Positions 45,315-54,740 of a stretch of DNA of 64,000 nucleotides are shown here, piece by piece. The first letter of the stretch is position 1, and each line of letters opens with the position of its first letter. This DNA is from Maribellus sp. YY47 (lineage in GTDB: Bacteria > Bacteroidota > Bacteroidia > Bacteroidales > Prolixibacteraceae). The notes below the pieces were generated by a model. The model did no database searches, was not told the origin of the DNA, and saw only the letters and a program-made list of their open reading frames with translations. The stretch is from contig NZ_JALGYW010000001.1 of assembly GCF_023111095.1 (NCBI RefSeq), positions 1 to 64,000 of the forward strand. Direction: 5' to 3'. The translations under genes and the position numbers were made by a program.

Positions 45315-48300
45315 GAATGTTTTTTGTTTCACTTGAAATAAAAAGATAGATTCCCGGAACCACATAAAGGGTAAGGAAAGTGGAAATGGTTAACCCGCCC
45401 ACAACGGCAATACCCATGGCAACACGGCTTTGCGCACCTTCGCCAAGACCGATGGCCAGCGGGAGGATGCCGAGAACGGTCGATAAGCTGGTCATCAGAA
45501 TGGGGCGGAACCGGGCTGCCGATGCATAACGAATAGCGTCGAGCTTGTTCATGCCGGCCAGTTTCCGCTGGTTGGCAAATTCCACAATCAGAATTCCGTT
45601 CTTCGAGACCAGACCGATCAGCATGATGATCCCGATCTGGCTGAATATATTCATTGTAATATTAAAATACCACATAAAAATCATGGCGCCGGTAAGTGCC
45701 AGCGGGACGGTCATCATCACGATAACCGGATCTTTGAAGCTTTCGAACTGGGCTGAAAGAACCAGGAAAATCAGGACAATGGCCAGAAGAAAAGCAAACA
45801 TCAAGCTGGAAGAACTTTCAGTAAAGTCTTTGGAGTCGCCGGCAAGGGCAGTCCTGAACGAATCGTCGAGCACATCGGCTGCAATCATATCCATTTCAGC
45901 CAGGCCTTCGCTGATGGTTTTCCCCCGTGCCAGGCCTGCAGAAACCGTTGCCGATACAAAGCGGTTGTAGCGGTACAATTGCGGAGGAGCAGTCTCTTCC
46001 TTCAGGCTGACAAAATTATCGAGCTGGATCATTTGCCCGGTGTTGTTGCGCACGTACAACGATTTTAGATCGAGCGGTTTATTCCGGTCCTGGCGGGCAA
46101 TTTCACCCAAAATCTGGTATTGCTTTCCGTTCATAATAAAATAGCCAAAACGCTGGCCGCTCAATGCCAGCTGAAGTGTTTGCCCGATGTTTTGAGTTGA
46201 AACCCCCAGCAGGTTGGCTTTGTCGCGGTCAATTTCAATCTGTAGCTCAGGTTTGGTGAACTTCAGGTCAACATCCGCCATTTCGAAGGTAGGGTTATCG
46301 TGAACCCTGGCCATGAATTGAGGCAGAATTTTCCGCAGCTGTTCAATGTTGGGCGCCTGTAGAACATATTGAATGGGTAGTCCAGCGCGTCGTCCTCCAA
46401 AAGTTGATTGCTGAATGACACTGGCTCTTGCTTTGGTCATTTTTCGCAGAGCGGCCGATAACTGGCTGGCAATTTCTTGTTGTGTTCTTTGTCTTTCGGA
46501 GGGCGGAACCAGAACCACGCGCACAAATGCGCGGCTTCCCCTGACCATGGAAGTAACCTTGTCGCGCTCCGGAACAGTGCGTTCCACAAGCGCGGTCACT
46601 TCTTCGGTATAAGCCTGGTTGAACTCATAGGTCGAACCTTCGGGTGTTGTGATGTTGATATTCAGTTGAGAACGGTCTTCCAGTGGCGCCATTTCAGCCG
46701 GAATAATTTTCCACAATGTAAAAATCAATCCCAGCGCTACCACAAGCACAAGTGGCGAAAGATACCTGCGTTCCAGGAAAGTATCCAGCGAGCTTTTATA
46801 GGCGCTGTTCATCTTCACAAAGAATTTTTCGGTCCACATGTAGGCCTTGCTTCTTTTTTGCCTTGTTTTCAGTATTTTGGTTGAAAGCATGGGTGTAAAA
46901 GTCAGGGCGACAAAGGAAGAGATGCCCACGGCTCCGGCAATAACAATACTGAATTCGCGGAACAGTCTGCCGGTCATTCCTTCCAGGAATACGATGGGGA
47001 AGAACACGGCGATGAGCGTAATGGTGGTGGCAATGATCGCGAAAAAAATCTCGTTGGCCCCCGCTATCCCTGCATCAAACGGTTTCAGCCCCTGTTCAAT
47101 CTTCACATAAATATTTTCCATCATAATGATGGCATCGTCAACTACAAGCCCGATGGACAATACAATGGCCAGCAGGGTGAGCACATTTATGGTGAATCCG
47201 GCCATGTACATAATAAAAAACACACCCACCAGCGAAACCGGTATAACAAGAATCGGAAGGAAGGTTGTGCGCCAGTCGCGTAAAAAGGCAAAGATGATTA
47301 CTACTACCAGGAAAAAGGCAAGGTAGATTGTGCTTTTCACTTCAGAAATGGACGTGCGGATGTATTGAGTATTGTCAAAACCGATTTCAATACCCACATC
47401 ATCGGGCAGGTCTTTTTTGATGTATTCAAGGCGTTGGTAAACTTCGTCTGCAATATCGATATGGTTGGCGCCGGGTTGCGGAACAACAACGGTACCAACC
47501 ATGGGAATGCCGTTCATTTTCATGATTCCCTTGAGGTCTTCGGGGCCCAATTCTGCCCGGCCAATGTCGCGAATCCGGATCGAAAGGTCTCCGGTTTGTT
47601 TGAGTATCAGGTTATTGAATTCCTCGGGAGTCTTCATTAATCCCAGGGTGCGGATGGTCAACTCGGTGGTGTTTCCTTCCACACTGCCGGCAGGCAATTC
47701 AATATTCTCGCGAAGAATGGCATTGCGAACATCCAGGGGCGTCATCTGGTATCCCGCAAGCTTGGCGGGATCGAGCCAAATGCGCATGGCATATCTTTTT
47801 TCTCCCCAAATGGCAATCGAACTGACTCCCGAAATGGTTTGCAACTGTTCCTTAAAAGTTAGTTCGGCAATTTCAGACAGTTCAAGCAGCGAGCGTTTCG
47901 GACTCTGAACGGCAATAAACATAATGGGGCTGGCATCGGCATCTGCTTTTGAAACAGTTGGAGGGTCGCAGTCGCGGGGCAGGAAACGCTGGGCTTGCGA
48001 AACTTTGTCGCGAACGTCGTTGGCCGCAGTTTCCAGGTCGACGGTCAATTCAAATTCAACCGAAATCTGGCTGCGTCCCTGGCTGCTCTGGCTGGTCAGG
48101 GTGCGGATACCCGGAATACCGTTAATGGACTGCTCTAGCGGTTCGGTGATCTGTGTTTCGATAACATCGGAGTTGGCTCCCGGATACGAGGTGCTTACCG
48201 AGATCAGCGGAGGATCGACACTCGGGAATTCGCGAACCCCAAGATAGGTCATCCCGATGGCCCCGAACAGGAGAATGACCAGCGAAAAGACTGTGGCCAG

Positions 48301-48336
48301 TACCGGGCGTTTTATACTTACGGAGGATAAACTCAT
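45265..48336 (-). CDS. RND efflux pump permease (HAE1-like)
   Basis: Inner-membrane proton-driven drug pump of 1023 residues. Twelve helices and two large periplasmic loops follow the AcrB layout. It opens SIKRPVLATVFSLVILLFGAIGM, and the proton-relay Asp pair lies in TM4 (GLVVDDAIIMMENIY near 397-411). A second GLVSKNGILIVEFAN motif lies near 920. It belongs with the adaptor and TolC genes. No TetR/MarR repressor gene is adjacent, so control must come from elsewhere. Confidence 0.95.
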   Translation of the reverse strand: MSLSSVSIKRPVLATVFSLVILLFGAIGMTYLGVREFPSVDPPLISVSTSYPGANSDVIETQITEPLEQSINGIPGIRTLTSQSSQGRSQISVEFELTVDLETAANDVRDKVSQAQRFLPRDCDPPTVSKADADASPIMFIAVQSPKRSLLELSEIAELTFKEQLQTISGVSSIAIWGEKRYAMRIWLDPAKLAGYQMTPLDVRNAILRENIELPAGSVEGNTTELTIRTLGLMKTPEEFNNLILKQTGDLSIRIRDIGRAELGPEDLKGIMKMNGIPMVGTVVVPQPGANHIDIADEVYQRLEYIKKDLPDDVGIEIGFDNTQYIRTSISEVKSTIYLAFFLVVVIIFAFLRDWRTTFLPILVIPVSLVGVFFIMYMAGFTINVLTLLAIVLSIGLVVDDAIIMMENIYVKIEQGLKPFDAGIAGANEIFFAIIATTITLIAVFFPIVFLEGMTGRLFREFSIVIAGAVGISSFVALTFTPMLSTKILKTRQKRSKAYMWTEKFFVKMNSAYKSSLDTFLERRYLSPLVLVVALGLIFTLWKIIPAEMAPLEDRSQLNINITTPEGSTYEFNQAYTEEVTALVERTVPERDKVTSMVRGSRAFVRVVLVPPSERQRTQQEIASQLSAALRKMTKARASVIQQSTFGGRRAGLPIQYVLQAPNIEQLRKILPQFMARVHDNPTFEMADVDLKFTKPELQIEIDRDKANLLGVSTQNIGQTLQLALSGQRFGYFIMNGKQYQILGEIARQDRNKPLDLKSLYVRNNTGQMIQLDNFVSLKEETAPPQLYRYNRFVSATVSAGLARGKTISEGLAEMDMIAADVLDDSFRTALAGDSKDFTESSSSLMFAFLLAIVLIFLVLSAQFESFKDPVIVMMTVPLALTGAMIFMWYFNITMNIFSQIGIIMLIGLVSKNGILIVEFANQRKLAGMNKLDAIRYASAARFRPILMTSLSTVLGILPLAIGLGEGAQSRVAMGIAVVGGLTISTFLTLYVVPGIYLFISSETKNIHDESVQIQKIESSENK

Positions 48337-48346
48337 GATTCAGGAA

Positions 48347-49450
48347 TTACTGGTTAGTAAGCAAAGTGTCCAACTGCACCGGCAGGTTTTCGCGCAACTG
48401 CAAAATGGCGGTTGTAAGCAGCGTATCTCCAAATTCGAGCCCTTCCCTGATCTGTATCTGCGATTCGGTGCGCAAGCCAATTACCACATTTCGCTGTTCG
48501 GCTTTCCCGTTTTTCAGCACAAACACTTTTTCTCCCGACATTTCAGCAATCACAGCTTCTGTGGGAATGGCAATGGCATTTTCGATTTTCGACAAAAGTG
48601 CAGCTACTTTAACTGAGCGGCCAGGCTTTAGTTCTTCCCTTGTGTTGGGATACCGTGCCCTCACTGTGATGGTTCGGGTTTCGATGTTCACCTTTGGATC
48701 TACGGCATAGACATTTGCATTGTATTTTTCAGGACTGTCAGAGAATTGGAAAGTGATCGGAAATCCCGGTGCAATCTCACCCGAATACCGTTCGTTTACA
48801 GAGAATTCAATTTTGAGCGGGCTTATTTTTACCAAACGGATGATTTTGGTTTGGGTGCCGGCATAGGCTCCTTCGCTGATAAAACGCAAACCCACAACTC
48901 CGTCGAACGGAGCACGCAGCTCGGTTTCTGCAATCCTTGCCTCAATCAGCATAATGTCAGCTTCCACTGATTGCAGTTCGGTGGAAATCTGGTCGTAGCT
49001 TTCGCGGCTGATGGCATCGCGGTCGAGCAGTTGCCGTTGCCTGAACTCCTTTTCCTTTAAAAGTTTTTGCTGAGCCTGCAACTTTAATAACTGGGCCTGA
49101 AGCGGGCGGTCGTTTATTTTTGCCAGCAGATCGCCCTTTTTCACCCGCGTGCCTTCTTCGAAAAAGATACCCACCACTTTTCCCGAGGTTTCAAACGATA
49201 ACTCTACTTCTTCGTCGGGCAGCAACGAACCTGTACTGATGATAAGCTCGCTCATTTCCTGCGGAACGATGACATATCCGCTGGCAAAGGTTTTCTGCAT
49301 ACCGCCACGCATGCCTGCAAATCCCTGTGCAGAGCCATTCCCGTTTTGTTTGCCCAATAATGGTTTAAGTTTCGGGTATAGAATTATCCCGGCCAGAAAC
49401 AGCAAAATGATGACTGAAAGGATCAGTCGGAAAATTTTTTTTGTACCCAC
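48347..49450 (-). CDS. RND efflux adaptor (membrane fusion) protein
   Basis: 367 residues. N-terminal membrane segment (LILSVIILLFLAGIILYP), then a lipoyl half-motif (FFEEGTRVKKGDLLAKIND near 105-123), an alpha-hairpin (about 125-170), the second lipoyl half (ELRAPFDGVVGLRFISEGAYAG), and beta-barrel and MP domains. The glycine/methionine-rich stretch near 40-55 (GSAQGFAGMRGGM) is a flexible linker. First gene of the efflux operon. Confidence 0.92.
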   Translation of the reverse strand: MGTKKIFRLILSVIILLFLAGIILYPKLKPLLGKQNGNGSAQGFAGMRGGMQKTFASGYVIVPQEMSELIISTGSLLPDEEVELSFETSGKVVGIFFEEGTRVKKGDLLAKINDRPLQAQLLKLQAQQKLLKEKEFRQRQLLDRDAISRESYDQISTELQSVEADIMLIEARIAETELRAPFDGVVGLRFISEGAYAGTQTKIIRLVKISPLKIEFSVNERYSGEIAPGFPITFQFSDSPEKYNANVYAVDPKVNIETRTITVRARYPNTREELKPGRSVKVAALLSKIENAIAIPTEAVIAEMSGEKVFVLKNGKAEQRNVVIGLRTESQIQIREGLEFGDTLLTTAILQLRENLPVQLDTLLTNQ

Positions 49451-49743
49451 GTCGATAAATTTAGTCAGTTTATGTCTGTAAATAAGCCCTGAGGAGCCGA
49501 TAAGGACTTTGACTTTGAGTAAACGAAAAGGTTAATTCTGAATTGGATTTTTTTTCATTTTTATCAAAGCCAATTAGCTGTGACCCCAAGGTTTTTTATG
49601 AGATATAAAGTTTTACGGTTATCCGGTAAAGATAAAAACTTGCGGTATACCATCAAGCGATGGAAGTGCATTATGTTAGAAAGATGCGTTTAAGGGATTT
49701 TATAAGCATGTTTTAGTTGGAATGAAACAGCCTGACCTACACA

Positions 49744-50754
49744 TCATCTCATCCGCAGAATCTCTTCCCAAACCGATTTCTCAACCGGAATCCCATGTTT
49801 TAAATTCTCGGTTCGGGCGGCAATCACTCGTTCGCCCGGATAGCGAATGTCGTGGTTTTCGTCGATCGGGAGCGAGGCTTTAAAATCATCAATTATCCCG
49901 GAAATGGTTTGATCGATCGCAGGGTAATTGTGCAGTTTCTTTAAGTCGATACAAATAAAAACCTGAGAAACCCCGTATTCTGCTTCCTTTCCGCTAACAT
50001 CTTTGGTCGCGAGCCCTGCCGATAAAACGGTGGCCAGTATGTCCAGCAATAACGACAATCCGGCTCCTTTCCAGTAGCCAATGGGCAAGCCACGTTTGGT
50101 TTCCAGAATTTCATCAGGCGATTGTGTCAATTCATGCTTTGTATTGAATCCTCCGGGAAAGGGTAACATGTTCCCTTCGATTTTTGCGGCTTCGATTTTT
50201 CCGTACGAGAATTGTGTCATGGCAAAGTCGAGCACAATGGCTTCATCGCCAAAAGGCATGGCTATAACGAGCGGATTATTTCCCAGCCGGCTGTCTTGGG
50301 CTCCCCATGCCGGCATGTTGCCTTCGGTGTTGGTCCAGCCAATAAACACATAACCTTTTCGGGCAGCTTGCCAGCCGTAGGTTCCACCCCGCATCCAGTG
50401 GTTGGTGTTGGCAATGGCTACGCAGCCCATGCCATTTTCTGAGGCCAGTTCCATTGCCCGTTTAGTGCAGAATTCAGCATTTAAAGGGCCGGGTCCCAGG
50501 TTGCCGTTCCATTGTTCAATGGCTCCCAGTCCACTAACTTTTTCAGGTTCAGCATCGGGTGTTACAAATCCTTTTTGGATATAATCAACAAAACGCGGGA
50601 AACGATAAACGCCATGCGAATAAATTCCTTCCAAACTATTGGTCGCAAAAATACGGGCACATTTTTCAGCTTTTTCTAGCGTGAAATTGTGCTTTAGCAG
50701 AATTCGAGTGAATTCTTTTTGCATTTCATCATAAGAAACTCTTACTCTTTCCAT
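49744..50754 (-). CDS. Ldh family NAD(P)-dependent oxidoreductase (malate/lactate dehydrogenase-like)
   Basis: 336 residues of the LDH2/MDH type, which is unrelated to classical LDH. ATNSLEGIYSHGVYRFPRF near 29-47 holds the family His, NTNHWMRGGTYGWQAA near 116, VLDFAMTQFSYGKIE near 175, and GAGLSLLLDILATVLSAG near 226. Substrates in this family include malate, ureidoglycolate, 2,3-diketogulonate and sulfolactate. The actual substrate is not clear. The next gene upstream (MazG-like) ends at the preceding base. Confidence 0.87.
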   Translation of the reverse strand: MERVRVSYDEMQKEFTRILLKHNFTLEKAEKCARIFATNSLEGIYSHGVYRFPRFVDYIQKGFVTPDAEPEKVSGLGAIEQWNGNLGPGPLNAEFCTKRAMELASENGMGCVAIANTNHWMRGGTYGWQAARKGYVFIGWTNTEGNMPAWGAQDSRLGNNPLVIAMPFGDEAIVLDFAMTQFSYGKIEAAKIEGNMLPFPGGFNTKHELTQSPDEILETKRGLPIGYWKGAGLSLLLDILATVLSAGLATKDVSGKEAEYGVSQVFICIDLKKLHNYPAIDQTISGIIDDFKASLPIDENHDIRYPGERVIAARTENLKHGIPVEKSVWEEILRMR

Positions 50755-51078
50755 TTAAGCCGGGTTCCAGGTTCGTTTTTTATTTTTTTCTTCTTTGGCT
50801 CGAAAGGCTGCTTCCAGGTCAATACCTTTGCGGTTGGCAATGGCACATATATAAATGAATATGTCGGCCAACTCGTCGCCAATTTCAGTAAAGTTTGAAT
50901 GGCTGTCAATTAACAGCCCTTCTGTTTTTCTGACAGCTTTGAATAACTCGCCTATTTCTTCTCCAAGCAGCAAACATTTATCGATGGTTGTTTGTGAGTG
51001 GAATCCTCGCTCCATTTCAAGCTCTGAAACATATTGCTGAAAGTTGGCCAGCGTGGGTTTATTCGGTAATTGTGGCAT
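50755..51078 (-). CDS. MazG-like nucleotide pyrophosphohydrolase
   Basis: 107 residues. The Mg-binding helices carry EEIGELFKAVRKTEG near 40-54 and EIGDELADIFIYICAIANRKGID near 66-88 (the EExxE and ExxD pattern of all-alpha NTP pyrophosphatases). Such small MazG proteins clean abnormal NTPs. No membership in a toxin-antitoxin pair is evident, since the neighbours are an oxidoreductase and an SDR. Confidence 0.85.
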   Translation of the reverse strand: MPQLPNKPTLANFQQYVSELEMERGFHSQTTIDKCLLLGEEIGELFKAVRKTEGLLIDSHSNFTEIGDELADIFIYICAIANRKGIDLEAAFRAKEEKNKKRTWNPA

Positions 51079-51122
51079 AAAATTTTAGTTTCTGTTTTAA
51101 TGTAGTTTCAATGTGCGGTGGT

Positions 51123-51839
51123 TTATTCGATGCCTTTTTGCGATTCTATTTCAAGCTCTTTCACGCAGGCAACCGGAGATAGTTCTAATAACCAGCGAAT
51201 GGTCTTAAAAAGATCTTCCGGCTGGATCATTTCTTCGGCTTTTAAAGGAGTTCCGGCATCGAAAGCCATTTGCGTGTTTACCCAGCCCGGACAAAGTGCG
51301 GTCACTTTAATACCCAGAGGCGTTAATTCGCGATACAGCGATTCGCTAAGTCCCAGCATCCCAAATTTTGATGCACTGTAGCCACCGCTTCCGGCAAAGC
51401 CCACTTTCCCCGAGCGCGAAACGATGTTAAAAATGTAGCCGGTTCGTTGTTGCTGCATCAGCGGTACTATCTCTTTTGTAAGATTGAATTGCGCGGTAAG
51501 GTTGGTGGTCAGCATCGTTTGGAACTCGGTTTCCGAAAGCTCCAGTGTGCCGTCGAAATAAACCCCGGCATTGTTGACCAGTACATCCACCCGACCCAGC
51601 TTTTCGACGATGGCTTTTACCGTTTCCCGCATTTGGGATGTATGGGTAATATCAAGCTCAAAAATCACCGGAGCCAGACCTCCGTTGTTCACAATCTCTG
51701 CAGAAACCTGTTCCATGTTTTTCAGGTTACGGCCTATCAGCACGGTTTGGTAATTCATGTCGGCAAGCCCGTATGCAATGGCTTCACCAATTCCCCTTCC
51801 CGCACCCGTAATTACGGCAATCCGGTTTTCAATAATCAT
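51123..51839 (-). CDS. Short-chain dehydrogenase/reductase
   Basis: 238 residues of the classical SDR fold. NAD(P) motif TGAGRGIGEA near 11-20, NNAGVYFDG near 89, and catalytic YSASKFG near 153-159 with the preceding Ser in IVSRSGKVG. Close to FabG-type ketoreductases by pattern, but no fatty-acid genes adjoin it, so the substrate is unknown. Confidence 0.88.
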   Translation of the reverse strand: MIIENRIAVITGAGRGIGEAIAYGLADMNYQTVLIGRNLKNMEQVSAEIVNNGGLAPVIFELDITHTSQMRETVKAIVEKLGRVDVLVNNAGVYFDGTLELSETEFQTMLTTNLTAQFNLTKEIVPLMQQQRTGYIFNIVSRSGKVGFAGSGGYSASKFGMLGLSESLYRELTPLGIKVTALCPGWVNTQMAFDAGTPLKAEEMIQPEDLFKTIRWLLELSPVACVKELEIESQKGIE

Positions 51840-51902
51840 AGCTTGTTTTTCCCGAAAGATACAATCAGAAGTTTTGAAATAAAAATATGGGAGGTTCGAT
51901 AA

Positions 51903-52592
51903 TTATTTCACTTCCAGCATAAAGCCGCTTCCGTGAATGTTGCGGATTTCGATGTTCGGATCATCTTTCAAATATTTGCGCAGTTTGGTGATAAAAACAT
52001 CCATGCTGCGGGCGGTAAAGTAGCCGTCGTCGCCCCATATTTTGCGGAGGGCAGTTTCGCGGCTGAGCAACTCGTTTTTATTCTGGCAAAGCAGTTTTAA
52101 CAGATCAGCCTCTTTGGGCGACAGTTTTTGTTTTTCTTCGTCACGGACAATGGTGCGCAAACGAGCATCAAATTCATACGAACCTACAGTGAAAACAGTA
52201 TTGTCGGTCTGTGTTTCCACCGACTGTCGTTTAATGATTGCCTGAATTTTGCACAGCAACACTTCGGTGTCAAACGGTTTGGTAATGTAGTCGTCGGCAC
52301 CGGCGTTGTAGCCTTTCAGAATGTCTTCTTTTAGTGTTTTGGCGGTCAGGAAAACCAGCGGAATATCTTTGTTCAGTTTCCTGATCTCGGTGGCAATGGT
52401 AAAACCGTCAATGTTCGGGAGCATCACATCCAGAATGCAGATCTGGTATTCGCCGCTGCGAAATCTTTCTACGGCATGCTTTCCGTCGTCAATCCAGGTT
52501 ACTTCGTAGTCGTTGATTTCGAGATACGATTTTAACACCGCCCCAAAACTGAGGTCGTCTTCCACCAGAAATATGTGTTGTTTTGTTGTCAT
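51903..52592 (-). CDS. OmpR-family response regulator
   Basis: 229 residues. Receiver domain with acidic pair D12/D13, phospho-acceptor D55 (CILDVMLPN), T83 and K105. A C-terminal winged helix (about 130-228) contains SPKEADLLKLLCQNKNELLSRE and RSMDVFITKLRKYLKDDPNIEIRNIHGSGF. It lies downstream of the histidine kinase on the same strand, but the two genes are parted by 282 bp carrying a palindromic repeat. The four TTAAC-type direct repeats at 54.64-54.68 kb are its likely binding site. Confidence 0.93.
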   Translation of the reverse strand: MTTKQHIFLVEDDLSFGAVLKSYLEINDYEVTWIDDGKHAVERFRSGEYQICILDVMLPNIDGFTIATEIRKLNKDIPLVFLTAKTLKEDILKGYNAGADDYITKPFDTEVLLCKIQAIIKRQSVETQTDNTVFTVGSYEFDARLRTIVRDEEKQKLSPKEADLLKLLCQNKNELLSRETALRKIWGDDGYFTARSMDVFITKLRKYLKDDPNIEIRNIHGSGFMLEVK

Positions 52593-52874
52593 TGTAATGT
52601 CAGTTCACCACTTTAAGCTAAAGCCGGAGACGAAGTTCAAAAAACAAATTTCACGCAAAGAGCGCAAAATAAGAAGTTCATAGTGAGCGCTCTGCGACCT
52701 TTGCGCTTCTTTTGTGTCTTTGCGAGAACCGTATTTTATATGCTTTATGAACATCTTCAATTTTTTGTAGTCAGCTCCGGAATTTATTTGTCGTTTCAAT
52801 TTTTGCCGGCTCTATTTCTCCTCCTGTAGGAGGAGCACCCTGATCCGTCAGCTGACGGGCAGGGGGAGAAGGTT
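52593..52874. other. Gap between kinase and regulator genes
   Basis: 282 bp, mostly taken by palindromic repeat copy B (52649-52730) and a second hairpin GTCAGCTGACGG region near 52850. No ribosome binding site or protein is supported. Confidence 0.5.
52649..52730 (+). repeat. Palindromic repeat family, copy at 52.6 kb
   Basis: Begins TTTCACGCAAAGAGCGCAAA and ends CTTTTGTGTCTTTGCGAGAACC. The two ends are inverted relatives, and the centre has GCGCTCTGCGACCTTTGCG. The same blocks occur at 62.0 kb and, inverted, at 26.6 kb. Confidence 0.75.
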
Positions 52875-54602
52875 TTATTCCCTCACAAAAGGTAAAAATA
52901 CATCAAATTTGCTTCCTTTTCCGGGTTCACTTTGAACACTGATGTTGCCTCGGTTGGCTTCCAGTACGGCCTTTACATAACTCAGTCCCAGGCCAAAACC
53001 TTTTACATTGTGAATGTTGCCGCTGGTTTGCCGGTAAAAGCGCTCAAATATTTTCGACTGAACCACTTTGCTCATTCCAATGCCCTTGTCTTCCACCGAT
53101 ATCAGAACTCCATTTTGAAGGTTGCGTGTCCGCACTTTAATTTCCGGGGTATCCGGCGAATATTTGTTGGCATTGTCGATAAGGTTATAGACCACGTTGG
53201 TACAGTGATTCCGGTCGGTGGTAATCATCGGATTCATTGCCTGCAGATCGAGATCAATCCTGCCACTTCTTTTTTCCACCTGCAGAATAATTCCCTGCAC
53301 GGCATCTTTTATCAGGTCGTGCACATCAATGGCCTCCCAGTTAAATTCAAAGTCTTTCCGGTCGAGCCGGGCAATGGTCAGAATATCTTCCACCTGCCGG
53401 TTCATGCGTGTATTTTCCTTTTTGATCATTCCGGCAAAATACCGTATACGTTCCGGATCGCCCAGTACTTTATCGTTGGTAATGGAATCGGTGGCTACCG
53501 AAATAGTAGCAATCGGTGTTTTAAACTCGTGTGTCATGTTGTTGATGAAGTCCGATTTCATTTCCGAAATCTTCTTTTGCCGCAGGATGTAAAAAATACT
53601 CAAGGCAAAAGTGACAAGGATAAACATCGAAAACAGGAACGAAGCCACCAGCAGCCAGTTGAGCGAGCGGTAGATAAAACCATCTTTCCCCGGGAAAAAT
53701 AGGGCCAGTTTCAGGTTCTTCTGAAAAATATCGTTGGGGTACAGCTCCACCTGAAAGTTGGTATTTACCACCGCTGCAGAATCACTCACCTCCATCGGAA
53801 ATTCAGTGATGCTGTCGCGGATGATGCCAAATTCAAAATCAAGCGGAATATCGCTTTCTTCCAGCTCTTTTTTTAGGGTTTCAGAAATCAGTTCTTCATC
53901 CACCTTACGCACATCCCAGGCCGAAACTTCGGTTACCATGCGGTTAGCCAGTTTTTTCAGGTTGCCGGCTTTCAGATGGATTCGTTTGGAAAGATCGGGC
54001 CGCAGTATTTTAAAGGTATCCAATTCGGTCAGCAGCGAATCGATTTTTATGGTACTGATGGTATACAGCGAATCCATATCTGTAATAATGGTGTCTTCAC
54101 GGACAAATACCGTGGCATTTGAATGGGTGTTGTTGGCGGCTACAACCACATGGTTATTGGCCGATGCAGTGGTGCTGACATTGTAGGTAAAAGTCTGTTT
54201 GGCCCGGGTGGAATCGTTGTTCATTTTGATCTCGATCACCGCATTTTTTTTGTTTGGGCCTACCTGCCGGATAATTTTAACGGGTTTGCCGGTGGGCTGT
54301 GGAGGGGCCAGTGGCGCTGTGCGCCAGACGAACTCGGTATCTGCATCAAAATCAAAGTTGGTTCCGGAAAATGGCGCCCAAAGTGCCGAATCATCCGAAA
54401 AGATCATTTCGTTGACCACGCTCAGGTTGTGAATGTCTTCCAGGCGGTTTACCGTGCGAATCAGCGCTTCGTTTACACTGCGTTCGAACATTTCATTTTT
54501 TACGCGGATTGCCTGGTTCATCCACACCAGCTGCACGGCAATAATTCCCAAAATGGAAATGCCCATCAATACAATTAAACCGGTAAATAATTTCTTGTTC
54601 AT
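52875..54602 (-). CDS. Sensor histidine kinase
   Basis: 575 residues. TM1 is at about 6-28. A large periplasmic sensing region (about 30-310) has no recognised domain and includes an alternating Ser/Thr/Asp-rich stretch. TM2 is at about 314-338 (FLFSMFILVTFALSIFYIL). HisKA contains the phospho-His near 358 in NNMTHEFKTPIATISVAT, and HATPase has N (NLIDNANKYSP), DKGIGM, and GFGLGLSYVKAV motifs. Upstream at 54607-54614 the minus strand reads TATATTTG, very close to the ATG, so the transcript may have almost no leader. The cognate regulator lies downstream. A divergent acidic exported protein starts 138 bp away. Confidence 0.93.
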   Translation of the reverse strand: MNKKLFTGLIVLMGISILGIIAVQLVWMNQAIRVKNEMFERSVNEALIRTVNRLEDIHNLSVVNEMIFSDDSALWAPFSGTNFDFDADTEFVWRTAPLAPPQPTGKPVKIIRQVGPNKKNAVIEIKMNNDSTRAKQTFTYNVSTTASANNHVVVAANNTHSNATVFVREDTIITDMDSLYTISTIKIDSLLTELDTFKILRPDLSKRIHLKAGNLKKLANRMVTEVSAWDVRKVDEELISETLKKELEESDIPLDFEFGIIRDSITEFPMEVSDSAAVVNTNFQVELYPNDIFQKNLKLALFFPGKDGFIYRSLNWLLVASFLFSMFILVTFALSIFYILRQKKISEMKSDFINNMTHEFKTPIATISVATDSITNDKVLGDPERIRYFAGMIKKENTRMNRQVEDILTIARLDRKDFEFNWEAIDVHDLIKDAVQGIILQVEKRSGRIDLDLQAMNPMITTDRNHCTNVVYNLIDNANKYSPDTPEIKVRTRNLQNGVLISVEDKGIGMSKVVQSKIFERFYRQTSGNIHNVKGFGLGLSYVKAVLEANRGNISVQSEPGKGSKFDVFLPFVRE

Positions 54603-54606
54603 GCCT

Positions 54607-54614
54607 CAAATATA
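54607..54614 (-). promoter_or_regulatory. Candidate -7 element for the kinase gene
   Basis: On the minus strand TATATTTG matches TAnnTTTG and ends 5 bp before the ATG at 54602, which implies a leader of only a few nucleotides. A -33 TTTG is not evident. Confidence 0.4.
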
Positions 54615-54639
54615 GTGATTTGATGAGGCCGAAAACCGA

Positions 54640-54678
54640 TTTTAACTTTTCCTTAACAGGTTTTAACCAGGCTTTAAC
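54640..54678. promoter_or_regulatory. Four tandem TTAAC-type repeats, likely OmpR-family binding array
   Basis: Plus-strand copies are TTTTAAC (ends 54646), CTTAAC (ends 54657), TTTTAAC (ends 54667) and CTTTAAC (ends 54678). The copies are spaced 11, 10 and 11 bp, one helical turn each. This is the layout bound by dimers of OmpR/PhoB-family regulators. The array lies between the divergent promoters, 24 bp upstream of TATCTTTG at 54702-54709 and about 26 bp from the kinase -7 element. Confidence 0.7.
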
Positions 54679-54701
54679 TGATTGGCAGGCAGTGTTCCAT
54701 C

Positions 54702-54709
54702 TATCTTTG
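54702..54709 (+). promoter_or_regulatory. Candidate -7 element for the acidic exported protein
   Basis: TATCTTTG, 31 bp before ATG 54741, with TTG at 54682-54684 spaced 17 bp upstream. The tandem repeat array lies immediately upstream, as expected for an activated promoter. Confidence 0.6.
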
Positions 54710-54740
54710 TTTTCAGAAAATCAATTAAAAAAATAACACG

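Noticed and set aside
52605-52799. 64-codon frame between kinase and regulator
   Set aside because: It coincides with the palindromic repeat copy, with no start signal.
52932-53702. 256-codon antisense frame inside the kinase gene
   Set aside because: Mirrors the conserved kinase core and has no recognisable protein features.
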